The notes under the pieces are model-generated. The model did not search any database. It was not told where the DNA came from and saw nothing but the letters and a program-made list of their open reading frames with translations. Shown piece by piece: positions 54,105 through 63,471 of a DNA stretch of 64,000 nt. The DNA is from Arcobacter sp. LA11 (GTDB taxonomy: Bacteria; Campylobacterota; Campylobacteria; Campylobacterales; Arcobacteraceae): contig NZ_BDIR01000002.1 of NCBI RefSeq assembly GCF_001895145.1, forward strand, positions 1 through 64,000, given 5' to 3'. The position numbers and the translations under genes were made by a program. Every line of letters starts with the position of its first letter. Positions within the stretch are counted from its first letter, which is position 1.

Positions 54105-55709
54105 TTATATGGTTCTTTCTATTTTTTGGAAATGAGGCCATTTATGGAAAACTTGAGGATCTTGGTGTAAAAATACATCTATAAATTCATCTTTCCAACC
54201 ACACATTTTATCTGGTAAATCTTTTTCTAATTCATCAATTAACATTGATTTTGGCATTTCAAATTCTTTATTGAAAATTGATATATCAATATCTACTCCA
54301 AACATATTCATTTGAGAAATTGTTCTACTTGGCGTGGAAATAACTTCAAAACTTCCTTTTGTTTTAGTCATATCGCTAGTATCTCTTTTAAATTCAAATA
54401 TATTATTTAAGGAGATAACTGCGTTGTCTTCAATTCTTCTTTCAACTTCAGAGATAGTAATTAATTTTCTTGTTCCATCTGGGAACCTTACTAGTTGAAT
54501 AATAATATCTACTGCTGATACAATTTGTGCACGAATAAAGTTAATATTTGCACTAGGACGTGCTTCTAAATACATATTTTCAATTCTTACAAGAGCTTCT
54601 TTTGTATTATCAGCATGTACTGTAGTCATAGAACCAGGATGTCCAGTATTCATTGCATTTAACATTACAACAATTTCTTGTCCTCTACACTCCCCAACTA
54701 TAATTCTTCTTGGAGATGACCTTAATGCAGAACGTAATAAGAAATCTAAAGGGATAGCTCCTTTTCCTTCTTCATTTGCCATTCTTGCTTCATATGATCT
54801 TATTGAATGACAAGGCATCTGTGGTTGCATTTCTTTTGTATCTTCAATAACCATAAGTTGTTCATTATCATCTACAAATCTTGTCATTGCATTTAAAAAG
54901 GTAGTCTTACCACTTGATGTACCACCTGAAACAATTATATTACATTTACCTTTTGCAACTTTTAATAAAAAGTAGGCCATTTTGAAATCCATTTGCCCTG
55001 AATCTATTAGAAACTCAAGTAATAAAGGTAAATCATTAAATTTTCTTATTGTTATACAACTTCCTTCATTTGCAGCAATAGGAGGAATTTGTACTTCAAC
55101 TCTTGAACCATCTTTTAGTTTACTTGACATAATAGGATGTGCTTCATCAATTTTTCTATTATTTTCAGCAAGCATTTTATCAATAACTTTACGTAATTCA
55201 TCTTCACTTCTAAAAGTAAATGGAGTTTGTACTGTTTTCCCTTTGTAAATAATATCAATATAGTTTTTTGTATTTACAATAACATCATTTAATCCATCTT
55301 TTGCAATATCAAAGAGCGCAGTTATTGGTCCATATCCAATTACATTATTGATTATGAATTCTTTGATATCATCTAATATATCCTTAGGAAGATGATTAGT
55401 TTGCTTAAATCCAAGTATAAATTCAGGTAAAACTTCTTCTAATGAATCTCTAGTGATTTTTTTATCAGATTTTAAATTTATCATAAAAGTATCATTTATT
55501 TCATAAGCAATTTCAAGTAGTTTTTCATCGAGATAAATTTTAGGAAATATTAAACCTGTTTCTTTAGACCTCTTTTTTACTTTTTCAATTTTTTCTTTAT
55601 TTATTCTTTCATTTATATCTTCGTTTTCTTCTTCTTCATAAGAAAAAGACTGTTTTTTAATTTCTTTTTTTTGTTCTTCATCTGCTATTAGTAATCTTAA
55701 GTTTCTCAA
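54105..55709 (-). CDS. tadA: Tad pilus assembly ATPase TadA/CpaF
   Basis: A 534-residue secretion ATPase. Walker A is SGGTSSGKTTFL near 265, the Asp box IEDTKEMQ, Walker B-like RIIVGECRGQE and the His box MTTVHADNTKEAL are all present. It powers pilus assembly and retraction. Its start overlaps the tadZ stop by 4 bp. The first ~80 residues are a highly charged, coiled region. Confidence 0.93.
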   Translation of the reverse strand: MRNLRLLIADEEQKKEIKKQSFSYEEEENEDINERINKEKIEKVKKRSKETGLIFPKIYLDEKLLEIAYEINDTFMINLKSDKKITRDSLEEVLPEFILGFKQTNHLPKDILDDIKEFIINNVIGYGPITALFDIAKDGLNDVIVNTKNYIDIIYKGKTVQTPFTFRSEDELRKVIDKMLAENNRKIDEAHPIMSSKLKDGSRVEVQIPPIAANEGSCITIRKFNDLPLLLEFLIDSGQMDFKMAYFLLKVAKGKCNIIVSGGTSSGKTTFLNAMTRFVDDNEQLMVIEDTKEMQPQMPCHSIRSYEARMANEEGKGAIPLDFLLRSALRSSPRRIIVGECRGQEIVVMLNAMNTGHPGSMTTVHADNTKEALVRIENMYLEARPSANINFIRAQIVSAVDIIIQLVRFPDGTRKLITISEVERRIEDNAVISLNNIFEFKRDTSDMTKTKGSFEVISTPSRTISQMNMFGVDIDISIFNKEFEMPKSMLIDELEKDLPDKMCGWKDEFIDVFLHQDPQVFHKWPHFQKIERTI

Positions 55710-57298
55710 CTTTTTTCCTTATTTAAAAAAGAGAATAATGCTTTTTTATTTTTCTTCTTTTCTACAATATTACTTATATATTCTTTTTCTAATAAGATTT
55801 CCTCTAATGTTTTTACAAAAATCGAATCTTTTGAAACTTCAGAAGCTAATTCACAATAGTTCCAACATTTACCTAAGGTAGCATAATCATTGGGAATTTT
55901 TAGATACATTAACTTTTCTTCTTTTGAACTTGTATTCATTATTGAATCAAAATCTGAAGCAGAAATTTCATTTAATGAGTTAACTCTATTAACAATAAAA
56001 CTTACTTTATCTTTAAGTCCTGCTCTTTTCATTAAAGAATAAAAAGTTTTTAATTTTGATACATGAGGAAGCGTCATTTCTGTTAAAATCCATATTTCAT
56101 TTACTAAATCATATATGGTACTTTTCATACTTGAAGCATCAGCCTCTCCCGTATCAATTATTATATAATTAAAGTTTTCACTCGCTTTTAGTAAATAATC
56201 AAGTAGTTTTTCAATAAAATTATCTTTTTCTACTAAATCTTTATCAATATGTTTTTGAATACCATTAATAGAATAGAAATTTTCTCTTATTTTAACTAAT
56301 CCAACTTCAAGATTTTTTTGTATATTAAAGTCACTCATATTAACTAAGTCTATAATTGTATAGTTTGGTACTGGATTTTGTGATAGAAATAAGTTACTAA
56401 TTGCTTTTGTTGTTGATAAGTCAACATATAAAACATTTTTGCTAGGATTTTTTCTTGCAATTATATCTGCAGTATTCATTGAAATTGTAGTGGCACCAAT
56501 TCCTCCAGAAACACCACTAACTGCAATTATTTTATTGTCAAGTTTATTTTTGTTAATTAGTTTATGTTTTGTATCAAGTATTATATTCTTAATGTGTTCA
56601 GGTGAAAATTCATCTATTGAAACATAATTTTCAATATTTAATTTTCCACAAGTTAAAGAGAGATTGTGATCATTTGGTCCAACTACTATAATAAATTCAT
56701 TGAAAGTTTTAAGCAATTCTTCATCATCTTTGATTAATTCATTATTTTGAACTGTATAAATAATAATATTTTTAGAATTTTTTAAATTTAAAGGTTCATT
56801 AATTTTTGTAATATCATGAATTACACTTATTTCAGCATTAAGTAGTATATCTAAGTTAGTTTGTAGTTTATTTGCAAATTTTATAGTATTTTTATCTGTT
56901 ATTATGTATACATTTAGTGGTGTATTTTGTGATAATAAATCTTTTTCAATTTCAAAAATTTTTCTTAGAGCAATTTTTGATTTTTTAAGTAATTCTCTTA
57001 ATACTTGTCTATACCAAATTCTCCTATTGAAGGTAATTTTACCAAAGATGATATCTCCATCTTTAAGTACTATAGAATATTTATTATTTATAAAGTTTAT
57101 ATCATCTTCAATTATTTCATATCCATCAATTGTAAATCCATAGACAAAATTATTATATTTAAAATCATATTTCATAAATGTAAGTTTTTGGATATTTGAA
57201 ATAAGTACAAATAATTGTAAAATTTCAATTACATTTTCTTTTCTAATATCTAAAGCACCTTGGACATTTGCATATTCTTGATAACTTTTATAATCCAT
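55706..57298 (-). CDS. tadZ: TadZ/CpaE-like pilus localisation ATPase
   Basis: A 530-residue protein. The N-terminal ~245 residues are an atypical receiver-like region. The C-terminal half is a ParA/MinD-like ATPase with AVSGVSGGIGATTIS near 260, a Walker A in which the usual Lys positions are changed, and LYVDLSTTKAIS and YIIIDTGEA. TadZ proteins place the pilus at a pole. It begins the tadZABC run, and the three genes are tightly packed. Confidence 0.82.
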   Translation of the reverse strand: MDYKSYQEYANVQGALDIRKENVIEILQLFVLISNIQKLTFMKYDFKYNNFVYGFTIDGYEIIEDDINFINNKYSIVLKDGDIIFGKITFNRRIWYRQVLRELLKKSKIALRKIFEIEKDLLSQNTPLNVYIITDKNTIKFANKLQTNLDILLNAEISVIHDITKINEPLNLKNSKNIIIYTVQNNELIKDDEELLKTFNEFIIVVGPNDHNLSLTCGKLNIENYVSIDEFSPEHIKNIILDTKHKLINKNKLDNKIIAVSGVSGGIGATTISMNTADIIARKNPSKNVLYVDLSTTKAISNLFLSQNPVPNYTIIDLVNMSDFNIQKNLEVGLVKIRENFYSINGIQKHIDKDLVEKDNFIEKLLDYLLKASENFNYIIIDTGEADASSMKSTIYDLVNEIWILTEMTLPHVSKLKTFYSLMKRAGLKDKVSFIVNRVNSLNEISASDFDSIMNTSSKEEKLMYLKIPNDYATLGKCWNYCELASEVSKDSIFVKTLEEILLEKEYISNIVEKKKNKKALFSFLNKEKS

Positions 57299-57366
57299 TT
57301 TATTTCCTATTTTAAAACTATTATTTTTTAATAATTTAGCTTATTATGCCATACAAAAACTTATAT

Positions 57367-58671
57367 TTATGGGGTACATGTGGTTGTAATAACTGAATCT
57401 GCTGATATTAAAGAAATATCAATCGGTTCAGGTACATAAATTTTTTTTAAATTTAAAGACATATCTGTAAAATCCCTATCACTATTCCATGGTTCGTCTC
57501 CATTAATAGTTGATAAATCTTCTGATACATAAACAAAATCATCTTTTGGGTCTTTTGAATAGTCTATACCATTATCATTTGCATACTCAACCCAATCTTC
57601 AAATGTATGAGCACTCCCTACTACTCCTTGTTCTGCAGTAGATAAGCTATCATAATATGCTTGGGCTTCTGTCGTATAATGTCCAGTATCTTCAATATAA
57701 GCAATAAATTTACCGTATTGGCTTTCTGCTATTTCATTCATATGGTCATATGAATCATCATAATTATATTTTTCTTCTTGAAAATAGATATTTGCTCTTT
57801 GTGGTAAGTAATTATATTGTGGATTTGTACCATCTGTATTTCTTTCTACTTGACCCGTATCCGTTGTAACTTTTACAACAGGTTTTGTATTTGGATCGGT
57901 TGGACAATCATGTTCGAATTCTAGTTGAGTATCTAACGAAATTCCAGAATTTGAACCTGAACCTGAACTATTATAATTTCCAAACCTTCTATATCCATCA
58001 GATATAAAAAAAATCCCACTTTCTGATGCTTTGATTTCTCCTAAAATATCGCCTTTTGCAAAATTATTTTTATTGTCTAATATTATTTTAGGATTTGATG
58101 GACAACCATCATCATCAAAGTCATAAGTTCCTACAAGATTAAAAAAACCAGCATTTATTACATCTCTAAAATATACTGTTACATCAAAGTCAAAGTTTGT
58201 AAAATCTAATGCCCTTGACATTGAAGGTATTGTAAAGCTATCTCTTCCTAAAAGTTTATACCAAAATGTACTTTGTTGATGACTTGAAATAGTTGTTGTG
58301 ACATTGTCCGGAAATTGATCAAGACTTCCGCTTGTTAAGTTCCCATTCACATCATATGTTCCTGAATCTCTCCATGTGTATTGTATTTGATTTGCTGAAA
58401 TTAATTCTGCACCAAGACTTGAGGATGCAATCAAAGTGTTAGTTAAGGCTTCTGCTGCACATATTGCATCCATTGCATTTGGAACTTGGACTTCATTTAT
58501 TGATCTTCTATAAGTTTGAGCTAGCGATTTATTAGCCTCATTTATTAAGTCTTGTAATTCATAAACTTTATTTCTTGTTTGTCTCTCATCATTTACTGTA
58601 GCTATAAATGTAACAATACCAGATAAAAGTATAAATCCTAAAAACATTTGATTTATTATTGCTTTTTTCAT
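57367..58671 (-). CDS. TadG-like exported pilus-associated protein
   Basis: A 434-residue protein with one N-terminal membrane helix (MFLGFILLSGIVTFIATV) and a long, acidic, Asn/Ser/Asp-rich extracellular part that includes YDFDDDGCPSNPK and a Gly-Ser run (SGSGSNSG near 237). Position between the prepilin peptidase and tadZ, with the topology, suggests a TadG-type or minor pilin role, perhaps at the tip. I recognise no exact family. Confidence 0.55.
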   Translation of the reverse strand: MKKAIINQMFLGFILLSGIVTFIATVNDERQTRNKVYELQDLINEANKSLAQTYRRSINEVQVPNAMDAICAAEALTNTLIASSSLGAELISANQIQYTWRDSGTYDVNGNLTSGSLDQFPDNVTTTISSHQQSTFWYKLLGRDSFTIPSMSRALDFTNFDFDVTVYFRDVINAGFFNLVGTYDFDDDGCPSNPKIILDNKNNFAKGDILGEIKASESGIFFISDGYRRFGNYNSSGSGSNSGISLDTQLEFEHDCPTDPNTKPVVKVTTDTGQVERNTDGTNPQYNYLPQRANIYFQEEKYNYDDSYDHMNEIAESQYGKFIAYIEDTGHYTTEAQAYYDSLSTAEQGVVGSAHTFEDWVEYANDNGIDYSKDPKDDFVYVSEDLSTINGDEPWNSDRDFTDMSLNLKKIYVPEPIDISLISADSVITTTCTP

Positions 58672-58684
58672 TTAATAATCCTTT

Positions 58685-59116
58685 TTAGTAAGGGTATAGT
58701 TCCATTTTATATAAAATCTCTGTTATAATGACTGCTAAAAAGATTGCAGGTGCCATTGGTGCAACACGTCTTTTTTTATATTTTTGAAAATATATTAAAA
58801 AAAACATTTGAACAATACCTGTAGTTAGTAGAAATAGAGGGAATAATATAGGTTCTAAATAGATTGCAACTACCATTATATACTTTATATCTCCACCACC
58901 TAAAATCATATTTGGCATGATCAGTAATATTATAACAAAAAAAAGTAAAATTAGAAAGGAAATAATAAATGAATATAGGTTTAGTTGGCTATCTAGATAA
59001 CCAAATGAGAGTAAAAATAATAACAAAGTAACAATTAGTATATTAGGAATCTTATATTTAGTACAATCTATATATGATAATATAAAAGAAAAAATATAAA
59101 ATGATATAGAAAACAT
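58685..59116 (-). CDS. tadV: prepilin peptidase TadV/CpaA
   Basis: A 143-residue A24-family membrane aspartic protease. The two catalytic aspartates are in YIDCTKYKIPN near 15 and GGGDIKYI near 73. It lacks the N-terminal methylase domain, as is usual for TadV. It lies 5 bp after the second pilin gene and should process both pilins. Confidence 0.9.
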   Translation of the reverse strand: MFSISFYIFSFILSYIDCTKYKIPNILIVTLLLFLLSFGYLDSQLNLYSFIISFLILLFFVIILLIMPNMILGGGDIKYIMVVAIYLEPILFPLFLLTTGIVQMFFLIYFQKYKKRRVAPMAPAIFLAVIITEILYKMELYPY

Positions 59117-59121
59117 TAAAA

Positions 59122-59331
59122 TTAACTATTATCTACAATATTATTTATTCCAACATTTGCTCTATCTATCATTGTATTTTTATTGTCGCTAACCCAAATT
59201 TCAACACTAACAAGAGCCGCTATGCCAATAACTACAAAAAGTAAGGTTACAAGAATTCTATCCATTGCACCTTTTTCTGATTTTAACTTAGCAAATATTC
59301 TGTTAAACAAATTAATTCCTTTTAAAATCAC
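59122..59331 (-). CDS. flp2: Flp-type pilin, copy 2
   Basis: A 69-residue pilin precursor. The leader ends KSEKG, then AMDRILVTLLFVVIGIAALV is the hydrophobic N-terminal helix. Cleavage after Gly is expected. The Glu normally at position +5 of mature Flp pilins is absent; position +5 is Ile, with Asp at +3. It is close to copy 1 in this region and differs in leader and tail. Confidence 0.8.
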   Translation of the reverse strand: MILKGINLFNRIFAKLKSEKGAMDRILVTLLFVVIGIAALVSVEIWVSDNKNTMIDRANVGINNIVDNS

Positions 59332-59335
59332 TTAA

Positions 59336-59374
59336 ATAAAGAAGTATGTATTTAAATTAAACACATACTCTTTA
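59336..59374 (-). terminator. hairpin between the two pilin genes
   Basis: AGTATGT (59343-59349) and ACATACT (59363-59369) pair, extended by TAAAG/CTTTA with a bulge. It lies in the 88-bp gap after pilin copy 1 and may hold back read-through so that copy 1 is made in excess. Confidence 0.5.
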
Positions 59375-59419
59375 ATTTATTAAAGGTAAATTTACCTAGT
59401 TTTATTTGTACTAGAGCTG

Positions 59420-59605
59420 TTAGCTCCCAGTTATATTCGTAATAGAGTTGTTCGCTGCATCAATCATAGAGTTTTTACTTGTACTCATCCATTCGTTTAA
59501 TCCAACTACTGCTGCAACACCTACAACAACTAATAATAAAGTTACAAGGATTTTATCCATTGCACCTTTCTCAGATTTAAGTCTTCTTTTTAAAAATTCT
59601 AACAT
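59420..59605 (-). CDS. flp1: Flp-type pilin, copy 1 (major)
   Basis: A 61-residue pilin precursor, first gene of the cluster. The leader is short and basic (LEFLKRRLKSEKG), followed by AMDKILVTLLLVVVGVAAVVG. As in copy 2, the mature protein would have Asp at +3 and no Glu at +5. AGGAGACTTAA precedes the ATG. Its place at the head of the operon with a hairpin after it suggests it is the main subunit. Confidence 0.82.
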   Translation of the reverse strand: MLEFLKRRLKSEKGAMDKILVTLLLVVVGVAAVVGLNEWMSTSKNSMIDAANNSITNITGS

Positions 59606-59873
59606 TTAAGTCTCCTGATTTTGTTATGTTTTACTAATTGTATCATAAATTAATTTAATTTTTCTAAAATTTAGCTTAGTTTTAATTATTTTATTTTCTA
59701 AAATTACAATTTAATTACAAAAGGCAATAATTTTTAGCTTGATAAATGCTATAAACATCGAAATAATAGTCAATTTAGAAATAATAACTTTTTATATAAT
59801 ATTATTCTAATAGGTTATTTATTAATAAGTTAAAAAATTTTAAATAAGTTAATAAGGTTATTTAAAATATTTA

Positions 59874-61358
59874 ATGCTAATATTTCATATGAAAAATAAA
59901 ATCTTTTTTAATCTTTTTATTCATTATTCAATTTATATAATAGCTGCTTTAAGTTTTGCTTATTTTTTAGATATTAGTATGCCTGATGATGGGTTAAGAC
60001 ATATTTCTTTTGCAAATAATATAGATTTAATGAAAAATTGGGGAGAAGTATTTCCTTATTCTTTATTTACAACTTATGACCCTTGGTTTTTATGGCATGA
60101 ATTACTTTCTTTTCTAATGCTTTTTATAGATTATGAATACATACATATTTTTGTAAATTTCCTAGTGTTTTTAATATTATTGATTATTGTAGATATTTTT
60201 ATTAGACGTGGGATTAAATATAATTTTGATACTTTTATATATATAATTGTTTTTTCAGTGGTTTTTTTAAGTGCAAATAGGTATATCATGGTTAGACCAG
60301 ATCTTTTATCTGGATTATATGTTTTGATATCACTTCTTTTAAAAAATAGATTGGTTCCTATTTTTTTATTGACATTAATATATAGCCCTTTTTATTATTT
60401 ATTTTTTATTTATACAGGCTCGATTGGATTAGTTGTTTTAATACAAAAAAAATGGAAACTATTTTTTGGAGTATTCTTAGGGTCATTATTTTCTTTAATT
60501 ATACATTTGCTATATGACATGGAAGGTTATATACTCACTGTTAAAAATATTTTAATTGATCAAAGTCTTAGAATGGGTCTTGAGGTTTCAGAAGGTAAAC
60601 CACTTTTTGATTTATTTGGACATTTGAATTATTTTATTTTATTACCACTATTTTTCATAGCTGGTTATTTTTTAATATATAAAAATTATAAGTATTTCAA
60701 AGAAAATAGTCTTGCTCTTTTTCTATTAATTACGTCAATATTATGGATTAATCAAATAAGATATTTTGTACTATTTCTTCCTATTATTATTATCTATATT
60801 ATTTCTATAATAGCTAACTTAAATAAAAAAAGTTTTTTAAATAGAATAAGAATGTATTTAATTTTTATGAAAAAATATATTTCATATTCAAAGAAAGCAG
60901 TATTATTTTATATAATAGCAATACCTTATTGTATTTTTGCTTTTTCATATGCATTTAATACTAAATCACTAAATAAAGATACAGAAGAAGCAAAATTTTT
61001 CAAAAATATAATTTTTAATGAAAAAACTATTTTGTTAAATAATTTACATGCTGATTTATATAAAGCTTTATATTATAATCCTACAATAAAGTTTATCCCA
61101 AGTTGTAGTGTTGGTTGGTTTGATGATAAAGATAAAAAAATGAAAGATATCTATATAAGAATGCAAAAAACAAAAGGTATTAATGAAAAAGAACTTTTTA
61201 GTTTAATTAAATATGTTAATGCAGATTATTATATACATTATTTAAGAAATAAAAAACAAACTTTAGATTTTGATAAATTAAGAAACTTTGGTATTATTCC
61301 CGAAATGATATATAAAAACCGGATAATATTTAGAATAAAAAGAGAAATAAATGAATAG
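59874..61358 (+). CDS. multi-span membrane protein, GT-C glycosyltransferase-like
   Basis: A 494-residue protein with about ten membrane spans and a ~110-residue soluble C-terminus. Two aspartates lie in the first outside loop (SMPDDGLRH near 30), a feature of GT-C enzymes that use lipid-linked sugars. The family is not certain. The start is doubtful: no good ribosome-binding site is seen, and a second ATG lies five codons in. It overlaps the following GT2 gene by 8 bp, so they work in one pathway. A divergent 268-bp gap separates it from the pilin operon. Confidence 0.6.
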   Translation: MLIFHMKNKIFFNLFIHYSIYIIAALSFAYFLDISMPDDGLRHISFANNIDLMKNWGEVFPYSLFTTYDPWFLWHELLSFLMLFIDYEYIHIFVNFLVFLILLIIVDIFIRRGIKYNFDTFIYIIVFSVVFLSANRYIMVRPDLLSGLYVLISLLLKNRLVPIFLLTLIYSPFYYLFFIYTGSIGLVVLIQKKWKLFFGVFLGSLFSLIIHLLYDMEGYILTVKNILIDQSLRMGLEVSEGKPLFDLFGHLNYFILLPLFFIAGYFLIYKNYKYFKENSLALFLLITSILWINQIRYFVLFLPIIIIYIISIIANLNKKSFLNRIRMYLIFMKKYISYSKKAVLFYIIAIPYCIFAFSYAFNTKSLNKDTEEAKFFKNIIFNEKTILLNNLHADLYKALYYNPTIKFIPSCSVGWFDDKDKKMKDIYIRMQKTKGINEKELFSLIKYVNADYYIHYLRNKKQTLDFDKLRNFGIIPEMIYKNRIIFRIKREINE

Positions 61359-62277
61359 TATTGCAATAATATTACCTGCATACAATGAAGAACTAACAAT
61401 AAAAGAAACAATATTGAGTTTTTATAATGAATTACCTAATGCAAATATTGTAGTAGTTGATAATAATTCAAATGATAAAACCTCTGAGATCGTTCAGAAC
61501 ACTTTTAAAAAATTTGATATAAAAGGAAAACTTTTATTTGAAGCTCGACAAGGAAAAGGTAATGCAATAAGGTATGCTTTTCAGAAAATAGAAGCGGATA
61601 TTTATATAATGTCTGACGCAGATATGACATATCCTGCTTCTGAAATTTACAAGTTAATAGAACCTATAATAAATGAAGATGTTGATATGGTTGTTGGGGA
61701 TAGAATTAGTAGAGGAGATTATGCAAGAGAAAATAAGCGACCTCTTCATACTTTTGGAAATCAATTAGTGAAAAAGTTGGTTAATAAATTATTTAATGCT
61801 AACATATCTGATATTATGAGTGGGTATAGGGCTTTTAGTAAGAAGTTTGTAAAAAATTATCCTATACTTGTTGAAGGTTTTGAATTAGAGACTAATATGA
61901 CTTTACATGCATTGGATAAAAGATTTAAGATTAAAGAAGTTTCAATAGATTACAAAGATAGACCTGAAGGTAGTTTTTCAAAATTAAATACAATAAATGA
62001 TGGTGCAAAAGTACTTTTTACAATTTTTCAGATCTTTAGATATTATAAACCTTTATTATTCTTTTCGATATTATCTGTATTGTTTGCATTGTTATCTTTA
62101 TTGAGTGCAATTCCTGTTTTTAATGATTGGATCTTGTATAAGTATATATATCATGTTCCTTTAGCCATTTTAGCAACGGGATTAGGACTTATTAGTATTA
62201 TTCTATTTTCTGCTGGAATTATATTGGACGCAATTGTTTATCAGAATAAATTAGAGTTTGAACAAAGATTATTATAG
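61351..62277 (+). CDS. family 2 glycosyltransferase, DPM-synthase-like
   Basis: A 308-residue enzyme with a GT-A domain (IILPAYNEELTIKE at the start, VDNNSND, and SDADMTYP as the metal-binding motif near 90) and two C-terminal membrane helices. It resembles polyprenyl-phosphate sugar synthases that load a sugar on a lipid carrier for use outside the membrane. The neighbours, a GT-C-like protein and GtrA, fit this cycle. Confidence 0.85.
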   Translation: MNSIAIILPAYNEELTIKETILSFYNELPNANIVVVDNNSNDKTSEIVQNTFKKFDIKGKLLFEARQGKGNAIRYAFQKIEADIYIMSDADMTYPASEIYKLIEPIINEDVDMVVGDRISRGDYARENKRPLHTFGNQLVKKLVNKLFNANISDIMSGYRAFSKKFVKNYPILVEGFELETNMTLHALDKRFKIKEVSIDYKDRPEGSFSKLNTINDGAKVLFTIFQIFRYYKPLLFFSILSVLFALLSLLSAIPVFNDWILYKYIYHVPLAILATGLGLISIILFSAGIILDAIVYQNKLEFEQRLL

Positions 62278-62279
62278 TT

Positions 62280-62675
62280 TTGAAACAGTTTATTAAATTT
62301 GGGGTAGTAGGAACAATAGGTTTTATTGTTGATGCAACAATTTTAGTTTATCTCATAAATAGTCTTAGTTTTGAAATTCCTTTTGCAAGAATAATATCAT
62401 TTATTATTGCAGTTTTTGTTACATGGACTTTAAATAGAAACTTTACTTTTACAAAAAACAGAAACTTTGAAAAAAGGAAGGAATATATATATTATTTGTC
62501 AATTCAAACAATTGGAGCATTATTAAATTATATAATATTTATTTTATTAGTATATTTTGATGAATTTTTTAAAAATAATATAATTATATCTTTAGCAATA
62601 GCTTCTGTACTAGCAATGTTTTTTAATTTTTTTATGATTAAAAGAAAGATTTATAATAATAGTAATAATATATAG
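62280..62675 (+). CDS. GtrA-family membrane protein
   Basis: A 131-residue protein with four membrane helices. FIKFGVVGTIGFIVDATILVYL, split around residue 20, and TWTLNRNFTF are GtrA hallmarks. GtrA proteins are thought to flip or help move lipid-linked sugars. The start is TTG, 2 bp after the GT2 stop. Confidence 0.88.
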   Translation: MKQFIKFGVVGTIGFIVDATILVYLINSLSFEIPFARIISFIIAVFVTWTLNRNFTFTKNRNFEKRKEYIYYLSIQTIGALLNYIIFILLVYFDEFFKNNIIISLAIASVLAMFFNFFMIKRKIYNNSNNI

Positions 62676-62700
62676 TAGTTAATAATAGTTAAGGAAGAAA

Positions 62701-63471
62701 ATGAAAGTTTTAATACTTGCCGGTGGTTTAGGTACAAGATTGAGTGAAGAAACAGATATAAGACCAAAACCAATGATTGAAATAGGTGGTAAACCTATTC
62801 TTTGGCATATAATGAAAACATATTCAAAATATGGATTTAATGAATTTATTATACTTCTTGGATATAGAGGTTATTTTATTAAAGAATATTTTGCAAATTA
62901 TTTTCTTCATCAAAGTGATGTTACTTTTGACCTAAAAAATAATAATATGGAAATTCATAATAGTAGTAGTGAACCTTGGAAAGTAACTCTAGTTGATACT
63001 GGATTGGATAGTATGACTGGAGGTAGGATAAAACGGGTTGAAGAGTATATAAAAAATGAACCTTTTTTATTAACATATGGTGATGGAGTAAGTGATATAA
63101 ATATAGATGAGCTTATAGAATTTCATAAATCACATGGTAAGGCAATGACTGTAACTTCTTCACTTCCTGCAGGACGTTTTGGAGGCTTAAGTATAGAAGA
63201 AGATAATAAGGTCTCGAAATTCTTGGAAAAACCTAAAGGTGATGGAAATTGGGTAAGTGCAGGATATTTTGTTTGTGAACCTAAAGTATTAGAGTATATA
63301 ACAAGTGGAGATTCAACAATTCTAGAAGAAGAGACATTAAAAAACTTAGCTTTAGATGGAGAATTATATACATATAAGCATGATGGTTTTTGGAAACCAA
63401 TGGATACTTTAAAAGACAAATTAGACTTAAATGATATTTGGAATAGTGGGGATGCTCCTTGGAAAGTATAA
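62701..63471 (+). CDS. rfbF: glucose-1-phosphate cytidylyltransferase
   Basis: A 256-residue nucleotidyltransferase. LAGGLGTRLSEETDIRPKPM at the start is the substrate and metal-binding signature, and GDGVSD near 122 holds the metal Asp. It makes CDP-glucose for CDP-dideoxyhexose or related sugars of surface polysaccharide. AAGGAAG precedes the ATG. The next gene overlaps it. Confidence 0.94.
   Translation: MKVLILAGGLGTRLSEETDIRPKPMIEIGGKPILWHIMKTYSKYGFNEFIILLGYRGYFIKEYFANYFLHQSDVTFDLKNNNMEIHNSSSEPWKVTLVDTGLDSMTGGRIKRVEEYIKNEPFLLTYGDGVSDINIDELIEFHKSHGKAMTVTSSLPAGRFGGLSIEEDNKVSKFLEKPKGDGNWVSAGYFVCEPKVLEYITSGDSTILEEETLKNLALDGELYTYKHDGFWKPMDTLKDKLDLNDIWNSGDAPWKV

Noticed and set aside
59606-59873. 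Sigma-54 promoter for the pilin operon
   Set aside because: No GG-N10-GC element at a suitable distance. A TACAAT-like -10 on the minus strand near 59634 fits the housekeeping sigma factor better.
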